From contig NZ_BCQQ01000035.1 of assembly GCF_001552155.1 (NCBI RefSeq), forward strand, positions 1-55,609: a stretch of DNA of 55,609 nucleotides. The letters run 5' to 3'. The translations under genes were made by a program, and so were the position numbers. How positions within the stretch are numbered: the first letter of the stretch is position 1; each line of letters starts with the position of its first letter. The stretch is from Actinomadura formosensis NBRC 14204 (GTDB taxonomy: Bacteria; Actinomycetota; Actinomycetes; Streptosporangiales; Streptosporangiaceae). Shown here piece after piece: positions 17,685-26,226 of this stretch. The notes beneath the pieces were generated by a model. That model was not told where the DNA came from and did not search any database. It saw nothing but the letters and a program-made list of their open reading frames with translations.

Positions 17685-18971
17685 TCAGGGGCGCCGCGGG
17701 GACGAGCGGCGTCTGGGCGAGGATTCCCGAGTCTTCCCGTGCTGCGCCAGCACGGCCAGGAGGTGGTCCCGGGCCTCTGTGCGGGACATCGCCGGGACGC
17801 AGCCGGGGAAGCCGAGAGCCAGCGAGGGAGGGGCGCTGACGAGGCCGTTGTCGTCGATCGTGGCCTGCTCGCCCGTCCAGGGACCGAGGAGGATCGCGGA
17901 GGCGCCGCCGGGATGCCGGGCGAGGAGCGCCTCGATCCTGCCGATCTCCTGGGCGCAGTCGGCCACCAGGAGGAGCCGGCGTGCCTGCGTCACACCGGTG
18001 TTCCGGCGGATCACGAGTTCGGTCTCCAGGTAGGCGACCGCGGCGTCGAGATTGCCGGGGATGAACAGGCCGGGGGTCTCGTCGTCGAGCAACTCGTCCT
18101 CGGCCAGCCCGAACAGGGTGGTCGCGTCCGGACGCGGGATCACCACCAGGGAGTCGTCACCGTGATAGCCGAGAGCGGTCAGGGCGAGGACGCGTGCGGT
18201 GGAGACGGCGCCGGGGCCCGACAGGCCCATGGCCGGAACGGCGAATGGGTCGAGGACGGGACGGTAGCCGAATGCGGCCGGCCGCCTCTCTTCCACATCG
18301 GGTGTGCGGAGCACGGGCAGGCCCGCGCCGGCGAAGGCGAAGACGCGGTGGCGGAAGGGATAGCAGATCACCGCCGCCGCCGGAACGAGCAGGCTCAGCA
18401 GCACGACCGGCCGCAACGAGCGAGGAGGAGACTCCACCTCCCGGGCCTGATTCTGTGTGCGAATTGGTCCCGGAGCGGGGGAGGCAGGACGGGATGTGGC
18501 CTTCGCGCGGGTGGGAGAGGACGGCCTGCCGCCCGGCGGATCCGGCGGAGCGGGGCGCGGATCCGGCGGAGCGGGGCGCGGATCCGGCAGGGGGGCGCTC
18601 GGGCGCGGTTTCGCGAGCGGTGCGGGTGAGGGCGTCCTGCGCCCGGTTCTGGGCTTCCCGGTGTGCCGGTCCGCCCAGCGGGGGAACCCCCGGCCGAACT
18701 CCGGCCTCCGGGGAGACCTCTCGTGCATCGACCGCCATGCCTCCCTGCATTTGCGCGCGGTGTGCCGGTCGCCGATGCCCGCGGCGTGACGGCAGATCGG
18801 CGGCACGGATCCGCGCGGCTCCGGTCCGGCTCGGTCGGTGGCGTACGAAGGTGCGGCGGCGCCGATGGAGAGGGCGGCGGCGATCGCGGTACAGGCCATC
18901 AGCCCGCAGGCGCAGCGGAGCCAGCCGCCGAGCAGGACGGCAAGGCGGGGATATGCCAGGAAACGGTTCAT
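17685..18971 (-). CDS. Hypothetical membrane-anchored protein with signal sequence and proline-rich stalk
   Basis: A 428-residue protein with four regions. Residues 1-44 form a signal sequence or first membrane segment ending near AAPSYATD. Residues 45-180 are a low-complexity Arg/Pro-rich region with a repeated PDPRPAP heptad. A second membrane segment (VVLLSLLVPAAAVICYPF) lies near residue 200. A folded, probably cytosolic domain of about 220 residues follows, with TALGYHGDDSLVVIPRPDATTLFGL and LDAAVAYLETELVIRRN. The C-terminal part recalls the nucleotide- or BTAD-associated membrane proteins often found near actinomycete LysM proteins, but I cannot assign it. It is a single gene with a long non-coding stretch upstream. 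Confidence 0.7.
   Translation of the reverse strand: MNRFLAYPRLAVLLGGWLRCACGLMACTAIAAALSIGAAAPSYATDRAGPEPRGSVPPICRHAAGIGDRHTARKCREAWRSMHERSPRRPEFGRGFPRWADRHTGKPRTGRRTPSPAPLAKPRPSAPLPDPRPAPPDPRPAPPDPPGGRPSSPTRAKATSRPASPAPGPIRTQNQAREVESPPRSLRPVVLLSLLVPAAAVICYPFRHRVFAFAGAGLPVLRTPDVEERRPAAFGYRPVLDPFAVPAMGLSGPGAVSTARVLALTALGYHGDDSLVVIPRPDATTLFGLAEDELLDDETPGLFIPGNLDAAVAYLETELVIRRNTGVTQARRLLLVADCAQEIGRIEALLARHPGGASAILLGPWTGEQATIDDNGLVSAPPSLALGFPGCVPAMSRTEARDHLLAVLAQHGKTRESSPRRRSSPRRP
18538..18588. repeat. 21-bp in-frame tandem repeat (PDPRPAP heptad)
   Basis: Two exact 21-bp units (18538-18558, 18559-18579) and part of a third lie in the gene at 17685-18971. They encode the heptad PDPRPAP in its proline-rich stalk. 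Confidence 0.9.
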
Positions 18972-19710
18972 CTCGCCTCGGGGGGATCGGTTCGGTCACC
19001 GTGAGAATGCCGATCGTAGTCAATTTGGCTACGGAGCGTTGAACATTGCTCACAGTTGATCATTGATCATGTGCGGCCGACCCCTGCACCACGACCGAAA
19101 TGAGCGGTATGTGGCAGACGGTTCCGGCATGCCGATGCCCTGCCTCGCGGAAGGTGTGCGGCGCGGTTCGGCGCCCTGGAAACGCACTCCCTCTCCCGCC
19201 GCCACGTGCTTTACGAGGACACCGCTCACACGGTCGCGGGTACGCGCCGAAGAACAACTCGTTCTTGAGGAGGCGGAACGGCATGCGCGGGGTGGCGGCG
19301 CGATGCCAGAAGCCGCACTCGCCGCCAGCGAGGCAAGCGGCACAGATCAAGCGGCACGCTCTCGGCCCTGGAGTTCGAGGCCCCCAACCTCGAACACCAC
19401 ACTCAGACCGCCACCCCACCCACCCCAACCCAGGACGCCCCGCCCGGGGTGCCCTGCCCTCGCCCCGGGGATGCTCCGCACCTGTTTGGAATGTCCCACC
19501 CCCGCCGGGGATGCTCCGTATCTATCCGGGTATCCCGCACCCGCCCCGGGACGCCCCGCACTTGCCCGGGTGTTCCGCACCCGCCCAGGATGCTTCGCCC
19601 CCGTCCGGGGGGTGCTTCGCGCCCGCCTAAGAGGCCCTGCATCTGCCCGGGGCGGTGTTCGCCGCTGTTCCTTCCAGCCGCTCGCCGGGTGGCCGGGCGG
19701 GAGGCTCGGG
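18972..19710. other. Long intergenic region with degenerate GC-rich repeats
   Basis: About 740 bases without a convincing gene. Long open frames cross it on both strands, but they show no ribosome site, domain or codon signal consistent with coding. The right half holds an imperfect tandem repeat (next entry). The left part must include the promoter of the gene starting at 18971. Confidence 0.6.
19440..19650. repeat. Imperfect tandem repeats, about 28-30 bp
   Basis: About seven decayed copies built around CGCCCCGGGATGCTCCGCAC and variants such as CGCCGGGGATGCTCCGTATC follow each other head to tail. They lie downstream of the stop of the gene at 19711. Units differ by several substitutions, so the array is old or under relaxed selection. 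Confidence 0.75.
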
Positions 19711-20661
19711 TCAGGCGGCGCGGTCTGCGGGGGAGAGCAGGACGTCGTACATGCCCAGGGGGAGTGTGTCGCCCCACAGCCAGTCGTTGACCGTGCCGCC
19801 GAAGTCCTCGGGCGGGCCGACGGCGAGGAGGCGCGCGGTCAGCGGGGTGAGGCGGACCTGGAACGGGACCGGTGGGGTGAGGTGGATGCGGCGTGTCGAT
19901 CCCCAGAACTCGTTGAAGTCGCGCTGGGTGAGGTCGAGCGTGGCCGGGACGGTGCGGGTTCCGGTGGCCGGGCCGCCGGCGAGCCATGACCAGTGGTCGG
20001 TCAGGAGGCGGCGGGCGGTCGTCCGCAGGACGTTGAGCGCAGCGAGGTCGTGTGGGCAGGCGACGCCGGTGATCTGCAGTTCGGGGAGGCCGAAGCGGCG
20101 GAGGCCGCCGGTGCGCAGGCGGACGCAGGCGCAGCCGTTGACGCCCTCGGGGTCCAGTTCGGGGTCGGCGGCCGTGCAGCGGCCGTTGGCGCGGAACGGC
20201 GGCAGGATGTCGCCCAGCCAGTTGTCGGCCAGTACGAAGCGCGTCCTCTCGGTGGTGGACGGCGTCAGGATGTGGCCCGTGATGAGGTCGGCGGTGATGC
20301 CGCCGGTGGCCTCGGCGATGGCGTAGGCGGCGGCGCGGGCGACCTGGACGCCACGGGGCTGGTCGGTGATCGGCGCGAAGGCGGTGACGACCGCGAACTC
20401 CGTCGCGTCGTGGAAGGTCCGCGCGGCCCGTCCGTCTTCGGGACGGGCCGCGCGGACGTCCCCCGGATCCCAGCGGAGGGTGGCGAGGTCCTCCCGGGTG
20501 ACCTGGAGCTGGGACGAGCCCAGCCGCCCCGTGATGTGGGCGTGGTACGGGCCGGATGCGGTTCGGTTCAGCAGGTCGGGGAGGTCGTGCGGGACGCTGC
20601 CGGCGGCCACGGCGAACCGCGAGGTGGTGGTGGACGGGACCGGGAACGTGATCGTGGTCAT
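19711..20661 (-). CDS. Hypothetical protein, paralogue of the 11.4-kb gene, under the 22-bp element
   Basis: A 316-residue soluble protein starting at the ATG at 20661. It aligns over its length with the protein at 11403-12317. Matching blocks are QVARAAAYAIAEATGGITADLITGHIL, FVLADNWLGDILPPFRANGRC, the Cys pair in GCACVRL, RFGLPELQITGVACPHDLAALNVLRTTARRLL and GGTVNDWLWG. The Cys and CPH residues are again conserved and may bind a metal. Unlike its paralogue it is not followed by a MazG-like gene. Its promoter carries copy C of the 22-bp element. The function is unknown. Confidence 0.82.
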   Translation of the reverse strand: MTTITFPVPSTTTSRFAVAAGSVPHDLPDLLNRTASGPYHAHITGRLGSSQLQVTREDLATLRWDPGDVRAARPEDGRAARTFHDATEFAVVTAFAPITDQPRGVQVARAAAYAIAEATGGITADLITGHILTPSTTERTRFVLADNWLGDILPPFRANGRCTAADPELDPEGVNGCACVRLRTGGLRRFGLPELQITGVACPHDLAALNVLRTTARRLLTDHWSWLAGGPATGTRTVPATLDLTQRDFNEFWGSTRRIHLTPPVPFQVRLTPLTARLLAVGPPEDFGGTVNDWLWGDTLPLGMYDVLLSPADRAA

Positions 20662-21246
20662 CGGGCCGCTCCTTCCGGGGACGGGACACGGCCAGCATGC
20701 GCGACCGTCCAGACCGGAAGCAGTAGAACGAGATTCTGGGGATAAGTCACCGGTCGGCCCGGGACGTACGGCACCCGGAGGCCGGCCAAAGTGCTCACGA
20801 AGACCCATGTGAAGCGGGCTTGGCGGGCGAATCCGTGCCGGCGGGGCTTGCCGGGCCGGGGCGCGGCGCGATGCACCGGAGGTCAGCCGCGACGATCGGT
20901 AAAATTCTCGTCACCCGCGGTGGAGGTCATCGGGGAGGTGACGGCCTGTGGCGGCGGCGTCCGCGGTGACGTCGACGGAGCCGGGCGGGGCCGCAAAGGG
21001 CAGGTTCCGGTGCGGGTGCCGCCGCGGACGATGATCCTGCGGAACGGCGGCCGGCAGTGGCTCGGAGCCCGTCTGTCCAGTTCCGACACGCCGTTCACCA
21101 CGGAAAAGACCAGCTTCGGCCGAATTCGCGGGGATTCGCGCGGCATCGACGGCGTAATCAGGGGGAATGTGTACCTTGGGGAGATCAACACTGCTGTGAG
21201 CTGCGGGGACGGGCCCCGCCGCGCAGCGTTGGAATAGGAGGTCCCC
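20662..21246. other. Intergenic region between the paralogue and the small HTH gene
   Basis: About 585 bases with no gene I can support. It contains copy C of the 22-bp element near its left end. At its right end is the leader of the small HTH gene, with GGAATAGGAGG before the GTG start. Open frames in between are not convincing. Confidence 0.55.
20724..20745 (-). promoter_or_regulatory. 22-bp conserved element, copy C (upstream of the 20.7-kb gene)
   Basis: On the coding strand the sequence is TTATCCCCAGAATCTCGTTC followed by TA. It ends 62 bp before the ATG at 20661, in the same orientation as copies A and B. Confidence 0.8.
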
Positions 21247-21459
21247 GTGGCTCGAACACTGTCGAGGGGCACCCGCGTGACCGGTGCCGAACGCACGCAG
21301 CTCGCCGCCGAGCTCGCTCCGCGGTACGCGGCCGGCGAGAGCATCCGCGACCTGGCCGCCGAGACCGGCCGGTCGTACGGGTTCATCTACAACGTCCTGA
21401 AGGAGGCGGGAGTGCCGCTGCGCGGCCGGGGCGGCAACACCCGGCGCAAGAAGAACTGA
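21247..21459 (+). CDS. Small conserved actinobacterial helix-turn-helix protein
   Basis: A 70-residue basic protein starting at the GTG at 21247 with AGGAGG upstream. It contains LAPRYAAGESIRDLAAETGRSYGFIYNVLKEAGVPLRGRGG, a helix-turn-helix with the RSYGF recognition-helix signature, flanked by a basic C-terminal tail (TRRKKN). Short proteins of this type, with the LSRGT..VTG N-terminus and RGRGG end, are widespread in actinobacteria and are thought to bind DNA; their regulon is not established to my knowledge. It converges on the DUF2786 gene. Confidence 0.85.
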   Translation: MARTLSRGTRVTGAERTQLAAELAPRYAAGESIRDLAAETGRSYGFIYNVLKEAGVPLRGRGGNTRRKKN

Positions 21460-21552
21460 ACCGCTCCCGCGACCAGGTAAGACCAGTCCGTACAAGGAAG
21501 AAGCGAGTACATGACCGGACGTCCCCCTCGCCCCCCGGGGGGACCCCGTGCG

Positions 21553-22902
21553 CTACGAACGGCGGAACGCCCCGGTGACCTCGGAGCGCCCGTTCAGGTT
21601 GGCGAGGTCGGCGGCCGCCCGCCCGGCCACCCAGCCCTCATAGTTGGAGACGGAACCCGCCCGCCCCTCGGTGAGGCCGGGGAACATCGTGTCGACGGCC
21701 CGCTCGACGGCCCGGTCGCGCGCCGCCAGTACGGGAAGAAGATCCTTCCCGCCGGCGCCCGCGGCCGCCCTGCCGGCCGCCTCACCCGCGACCTCCCGCA
21801 GACGCTCCCCGACACGGGCCGCGTAGGCGTTGAGGAACGCGTGGCGGAACGACCGCGTCCGTGACCGTCCCCGCGCGTCGCGGCGGGGACCCGCGTGCAC
21901 CATGGCGGACGTCGCCTGCACGAGCAGCGATGTGAACAGCATCTCCACGGCGGCCAGATCGGCCGGATAACCCAGGACCGTGGAGAAACCCAGCTCACGA
22001 TGCCAGACCGCCCGGCAGCGGTTCGCGTCCGCCACGACCGTCAACAGGGCCGCCTTGGGCGCCTCATACGGGTTGTCCACTGCGATGCGCCGCCCGGCCG
22101 GCCCGCCCGTGCCGCCCGCCTGCGCGTCCAGCAGCGCCTGGTCGATGCTGTGCCGTGCCATCAGCTCCTGAGCACGCGCACTCAGCGCCTCCGCCTCCTC
22201 GGGGAACTCGGTGGACTCGGCCTTGGCGAGAAGGGCCCGGACCCGGCCCAGTGTCCGCTGATCCACCGCCCGCTCACGTCCCCCGGCCGCGTCCGCGAAC
22301 CGGCTCCCGCCATGCGCGCCCCGGCCGGCCGCGCCGCCGCCGGCCGTGTTCCCCCTGGAGGCACCCTCACCAGGCGTGCCGTCATCGGACGTTCTCGCGC
22401 CGCCCTGCCGGGTGCCGTGTGCGGACCCGCCGCGGGGGTCTCGGGGCACCCTGCCGGGCGGTGGGCCCAGGGACGGGAGCTTCGGCAGTGCCTCCAGAAG
22501 ATGGATGAGCTCGATCGCACACGTCACGTAGACCGCGTGGTGCACGCCTTCCCGGCCGCACCACTCGGACGGATGCGAGTCGTCGCCTGTCCACCAGACG
22601 GCGGCGCCGAGGGCGGCGAGCTGGTCGAGCCATTGAGCGTCGACGGAGGTCCGGGGGTAGGCGCGCATCTCGTCCGCGATCGCGTCCGTTGCGAGCCGGG
22701 CGTGTCCGGCGGTGAGGCGCCGCGATGCGAAGCGGACCACGTCGGCCGGCTGCCAGCCACGGTCCCAGGCGGTGGTGACCGCCCGGCGCAGCCGCGCGGC
22801 GAGGCAGCGATCGGTGTTCGACGCCGGCGACCCGGGGCCGCGCCGCCATGCCTGTCGCACCGGGACTCCCGTCCTCCGACATCGAAGGCCAGGACGCATC
22901 AT
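21553..22902 (-). CDS. DUF2786 domain-containing protein
   Basis: A 449-residue protein. The N-terminal part contains AWDRGWQPADVVRFASRRL and a helical domain. A Gly/Ala/Arg-rich linker spans roughly residues 170-235. The DUF2786 domain follows: VRALLAKAESTEFPEEAEALSARAQELMARHSIDQALL. The C-terminal region holds FTSLLVQATSAMVHAG and SFRHAFLNAYAARVGERL and is shared with other actinomycete DUF2786 proteins. The start is one of two adjacent ATG codons (22902, 22899). DUF2786 has no firmly established biochemical role. There is no signal peptide. The next gene upstream (22970) is in the same direction, but a terminator separates them. Confidence 0.85.
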   Translation of the reverse strand: MMRPGLRCRRTGVPVRQAWRRGPGSPASNTDRCLAARLRRAVTTAWDRGWQPADVVRFASRRLTAGHARLATDAIADEMRAYPRTSVDAQWLDQLAALGAAVWWTGDDSHPSEWCGREGVHHAVYVTCAIELIHLLEALPKLPSLGPPPGRVPRDPRGGSAHGTRQGGARTSDDGTPGEGASRGNTAGGGAAGRGAHGGSRFADAAGGRERAVDQRTLGRVRALLAKAESTEFPEEAEALSARAQELMARHSIDQALLDAQAGGTGGPAGRRIAVDNPYEAPKAALLTVVADANRCRAVWHRELGFSTVLGYPADLAAVEMLFTSLLVQATSAMVHAGPRRDARGRSRTRSFRHAFLNAYAARVGERLREVAGEAAGRAAAGAGGKDLLPVLAARDRAVERAVDTMFPGLTEGRAGSVSNYEGWVAGRAAADLANLNGRSEVTGAFRRS

Positions 22903-22930
22903 GTCATCCCCGGGCCGGGGACATGCGAAA

Positions 22931-22953
22931 GCCCCGGCCGTCCGGGCCGGGGC
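22931..22953 (-). terminator. Rho-independent-like terminator after the 23.0-kb small gene
   Basis: A 9-bp GC stem (GCCCCGGCC / GGCCGGGGC) with a 5-nt loop lies 16 bp after the stop of the small gene at 22970. On the minus strand the stem is followed by TTT. Confidence 0.8.
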
Positions 22954-22969
22954 CGTGCCGGTGAGCGGG

Positions 22970-23242
22970 TCAGGAGCCGGCGTAGCGCTCGCCGCGCATC
23001 TCCTCGACCACGACGCTCTGGTACGCGCGGGAGGTGTCGGGGACGTAGCTGAGCCGCGCGAGGGCCCTGCCCTCCTGGTCCCTGATCTCGAAGTGGTAGC
23101 CCTTGCGGGCATCCTCGATGTGGGCGACGGCCTGGTCGTGCTTGAGCCGGCACATGGTGTCGACCTTCTCCAGTGCCCCCTTCAGGCTCCCCGCGTCGCT
23201 GATGAGCCGCGCCGGCTCGCCCGTCTCCCAGATCTCGAACAT
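22970..23242 (-). CDS. Small hypothetical protein
   Basis: A 90-residue protein starting at the ATG at 23242. It reads as a compact alpha/beta domain: MFEIWETGEPARLISDAGSL, a helix LKGALEKVDTMCRLK, then strands GYHFEIRDQEGRALARLSYV. No signal peptide, membrane segment or catalytic motif is visible. It looks like one of the small actinomycete proteins without known function. A terminator follows it directly, so it is a single-gene unit. Confidence 0.7.
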   Translation of the reverse strand: MFEIWETGEPARLISDAGSLKGALEKVDTMCRLKHDQAVAHIEDARKGYHFEIRDQEGRALARLSYVPDTSRAYQSVVVEEMRGERYAGS

Positions 23243-23456
23243 TGGTCGCGTCCTGTCGGCGGTCGGAAAGGAACAGACGGAGCTTTGCAGACGTCGGACC
23301 AAGCCTGCGCCCATTTGATGGAAAATTCAATCAGAGCAGGTCTCGGATTGGTCACCATTCGAAGTTGTCCGCGCTCGCAGCGTCAGACCGCATGCGCGGA
23401 GGCCGGTGCTTCCGCGGGCGAGGAATCCGTCGTGAGGAGCCGGGCCGCACGATCGT

Positions 23457-24563
23457 TTAATCCTCGACGCTGACCACGGTCTCCTTGGCGGCCGGCTCAA
23501 GGAACCGCAGGAGCGACTCCCCTTCGGCGGTCAGCTCGTCGATGGCCGCATGGGGGAGGGGCTCGAAGGGACGCATCCGCAAGGTGGCGACCTTGCGCTT
23601 GTATTCGGTCTCCCAGGTGCCGCGGGCGAAGCCGTCCCACAGGAACACGGCACGGACCCGCAGATTCTTGGTCGTGAGCATGGGGCGGTGGGCGTCGGCG
23701 ATGACGCGCCTGCGGTCGGCGTGGGCCAGCACCAGGCTGTCGAACTCAGGCAGGAACCGCGCCGGTGCCGGGACGTCCTCACCGGGTCGCGGGGCGCCGG
23801 GAAGGTCGAACAGCTCCCGGCCCTTGTCGTCGGTGAAGACGCGCAAGCGCGGGCGTAGGCGTTCCAGAGCCTCCCCGGTGGAGGCCAGCCCTGACCATGT
23901 CTGCGCATCGGCGGCGGAGGCGGGCCCATAGGCCGCCAGGTACTTGAAGACGAGTTCGTCAAGCGCCCCCACAGGCTCCGCAGACGACGCGGGGTCGGCG
24001 TCCAGCCACTCGTCGGCCAGCGTGAACCGCGCCGTGCGGGGGAAACCCCACCTGTCCTGAGTGGGGACCATCACCAGCGGCACGCACAGCCGGACGGCGT
24101 AGCCGAGGGCACGGTCATTGACGTCGGGGAACTGCTCCTGGAGCAGCGCGCGCACCTCGTTGAACGTGCGCGGGCCGTCCTGGAGCAGGGCACGTGCCGC
24201 CGGGACGACCTTCTGCAGATCCAGTCCCTTGGCGCGGTCGCCCAGGACGCGTAGGGCACCGTCCAGCATGGGCTGCATCGTCGTACGGAACGCCGTGTAG
24301 TCGTCCCCGGTCATCAGGTGGAGCGTGGCCCGCATCATCGTGGCGCGCACGAGCGACCGGTCGTGCAAAGCGGTGTGCAACTCGGACGCCTGGAAACCGT
24401 CCAGCCGCGTCCACAGACCGAGGAACGGCGGTTTGGGCTCCTGCGCCTGCATGCCGAACAGCCGCCGGACCGCCTCCGGGACGGGGATCGCCTCCCGCGC
24501 GAGCAGCATCTGCCGTGCCAGCGTGGCCCGGTTCAGGGCCTGGACGCTCAGGGTTTCGGTCAT
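23457..24563 (-). CDS. AlkZ/YcaQ-like winged-helix DNA glycosylase
   Basis: A 368-residue protein of the HTH_42 family, whose founding members are the DNA glycosylases AlkZ and YcaQ that excise alkylated bases and unhook interstrand cross-links. The catalytic Q-x-Q motif is intact at Gln39 and Gln41 in LFGMQAQEPKPPFLGLW, close to Gln37/Gln39 of AlkZ. Winged-helix repeats follow, with LVRATMMRATLHLMTGDDY typical of the family and a C-terminal FLWDGFARGTW segment. The start at 24563 fits homologues. No biosynthetic genes for a DNA-damaging metabolite are near, so this is more likely a general repair paralogue than a self-resistance gene; that is inference. Confidence 0.87.
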   Translation of the reverse strand: MTETLSVQALNRATLARQMLLAREAIPVPEAVRRLFGMQAQEPKPPFLGLWTRLDGFQASELHTALHDRSLVRATMMRATLHLMTGDDYTAFRTTMQPMLDGALRVLGDRAKGLDLQKVVPAARALLQDGPRTFNEVRALLQEQFPDVNDRALGYAVRLCVPLVMVPTQDRWGFPRTARFTLADEWLDADPASSAEPVGALDELVFKYLAAYGPASAADAQTWSGLASTGEALERLRPRLRVFTDDKGRELFDLPGAPRPGEDVPAPARFLPEFDSLVLAHADRRRVIADAHRPMLTTKNLRVRAVFLWDGFARGTWETEYKRKVATLRMRPFEPLPHAAIDELTAEGESLLRFLEPAAKETVVSVED

Positions 24564-24940
24564 CGCTCCAGAATGCCGCCGCCCACGTCCCGGATCCACC
24601 GCCTTCCGGCCGTGCGGCCGCGCCCGGCGTCCACGTGGCGGACATCACGTCCGCCTCCGGAGGCGGATGACGGAGCCGGGGGAGAGGAGCCGGCCCGGCG
24701 CCGCCGCCGGGGACGCCTCCGCCGCGCGGACCGAGACGCTCGGGGAACGCGGTATGCGGCCTGGTCAGGCCGTTCTGGACGCCCGGCGAAACGTGGGATG
24801 CAGTGATCGATAACGAGCGACGGGGCTGGGGGTTACGGTGGGATTTTTCCCGAAATGCACGTGCATCAGCTCTTGCACCTGCACGCCATCACTAGCAGGA
24901 TGATCCCGGACCCCCGCACGTGAACTCCCCGGAGATCGCG
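24564..24940. other. Intergenic region with two palindromes
   Basis: About 380 bases without a gene. It carries a perfect 18-bp palindrome at 24650-24667 (TCCGCCTCCGGAGGCGGA), a GGGA-TTTT-TCCC repeat at 24840-24851 and ATGCACGTGCAT at 24855-24866. The last two lie 75-100 bp upstream of the next gene and could be operator sites. Confidence 0.6.
24855..24866. promoter_or_regulatory. 12-bp palindrome ATGCACGTGCAT
   Basis: A perfect palindrome 75 bp before the ATG at 24941. It differs in one central base from the site at 28795-28806 in the TetR divergent promoter. Confidence 0.45.
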
Positions 24941-25489
24941 ATGACCGCACACTTGAGCGACAGTGACCGACAGGCGCTGCGGCTGGCCCAGGATCTCCGC
25001 GAGGAGATGCGGGCCGCACTCCCGCAGATGCCGGCCGCCCCTTCGGTCTCCCCGTTCGTCGACCAGGCCGGGATGCCGAGCGTCCTGCTGAAGATGGACG
25101 CCGAGACCGCCCGCGCGCTCATGGCCGTGCTGGCCGAGCGCCGTGCGGAGCGCGGCGGCGTTCCCGGCCCCGAGCCGCGCCATGGCGACGGCGCCCCCGT
25201 GCCGCCGCTTGCAGCTCCGGCCGTTCCGGCGGCGCAGGGGCCCATCGCGGCGGCGCTCGGCCCGTACGGGGAGCAGCCCTCTCCCGGACCCGGCTACCCG
25301 GCGCCCGGCTACCCGGCGCCCGAGTACCCGGCGCCCGGCTACGTGGACCCCGGCTACGCAGACCCCGGCTATGCGGAGGCGCCGTTCGTCCCGCAGCAGC
25401 CGGGTGCCCCGGTAATCCCCGGTGGGACCGGACTTCCCGGTGGAACCGGTCCGACCCCCCTCGTGCCGTCGGTCTACCCGACCCACTGA
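24941..25489 (+). CDS. Hypothetical protein with proline/tyrosine-rich C-terminal repeats
   Basis: A 182-residue protein. I choose the ATG at 24941, which has GGAG six bases upstream, over the GTG at 24920. Residues 1-75 form a helical domain (DRQALRLAQDLREEMRAAL, then AETARALMAVLAERRAERG). The rest is low complexity, with a run of PGYPAP/PGYADP-type units between about residues 120 and 150. There is no signal peptide. Such Pro/Tyr/Gly tails are often disordered or mediate protein contacts. The function is unknown. Confidence 0.75.
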   Translation: MTAHLSDSDRQALRLAQDLREEMRAALPQMPAAPSVSPFVDQAGMPSVLLKMDAETARALMAVLAERRAERGGVPGPEPRHGDGAPVPPLAAPAVPAAQGPIAAALGPYGEQPSPGPGYPAPGYPAPEYPAPGYVDPGYADPGYAEAPFVPQQPGAPVIPGGTGLPGGTGPTPLVPSVYPTH

Positions 25490-26226
25490 TCACGGCCCCC
25501 TGCGCGATCGCACGGGGCATCGTTCGGGTCGTCCGCTGCCATTGATCACGCCCGTGTGCGGGCCGCTGTGAGCGGCCGCACACCATGCGGTGTGTTCCCG
25601 CTCACGTGAACCAGGGGTCGCACGGGTCTGCGCGCCGGCCGGGCGGGCCGGTCCCAGTGCGTCCAAGCTCCCGTTCCGCCCTCGCACCGCCCTGATCTTC
25701 CCGGAACCGATAAAGATCGTTTTCTGTGGGCAGAGAGGCCCGGAGCCCCGATGGGAAAGGGGTTCCCGGCGAGTTGGCCGACATAAAGATCCACTTGGGC
25801 AAAGGTAAAGAAATCGCCCGTTTGGCGAAAGTACGGTAATGCCGTATATAGTCATCCCCAGGTCCGGTCAAAGAACCGTTGACCTGGCCTGATTGCAAAG
25901 CCGTCGCCTCCCGCCCGCCAGGCGGGATCACTTAGCCGAATCGCGGCCGTACCATGCACCGGCCGTGCACCGTGATGGGCCCGTGAGCCCCCGGTCGGCA
26001 TTCATTCCGCTTCATTGAAGCCCGCGTCACGCGCATGTCCAAGGACGGACGCGCGGAGGGTGCGGGCGCGGTCCGCCATGCCCATGGACCGTTCCAAGCG
26101 GATCTCTTTCCCTGCGGCGGCATCTCCCGAGCTCGACGTCTCGGAGCCGTTCTCCCCTGCCCGGAAACCGGCGTATCGCCGGTCCGGCGCTGAACGGCGG
26201 CCCTGTACCCCGACCGAAGGAAATCC
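25490..26226. other. Long 5' region upstream of the RlpA-like gene, with an AT-richer segment
   Basis: About 735 bases without a gene. The segment 25690-25870 is distinctly AT-richer than its surroundings. It holds ATAAAGATC twice (25710-25718, 25783-25791), a GATCTT/AAGATC inverted pair (25694-25718) and TATATAG near 25848. This is where I would expect the promoter or promoters. I looked for a ydaO/c-di-AMP riboswitch, common before cell-wall hydrolases in this phylum, and did not find its conserved core. Confidence 0.5.

Noticed and set aside
18538..18588. CRISPR-like spaced repeats
   Set aside because: The repeats are contiguous in-frame heptad codons without spacers.
19063..19989. 308-residue open frame over the repeat region
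   Set aside because: It is a shadow of the minus-strand paralogue and the GC-rich repeats; no start signal and arginine/proline-rich translation.
25870..26226. ydaO/c-di-AMP riboswitch before the RlpA-like gene
   Set aside because: The gene class and phylum make it plausible, but the conserved GGGGGACC, GGGGTGAA and GTCAGCTAACC-type core segments are absent.
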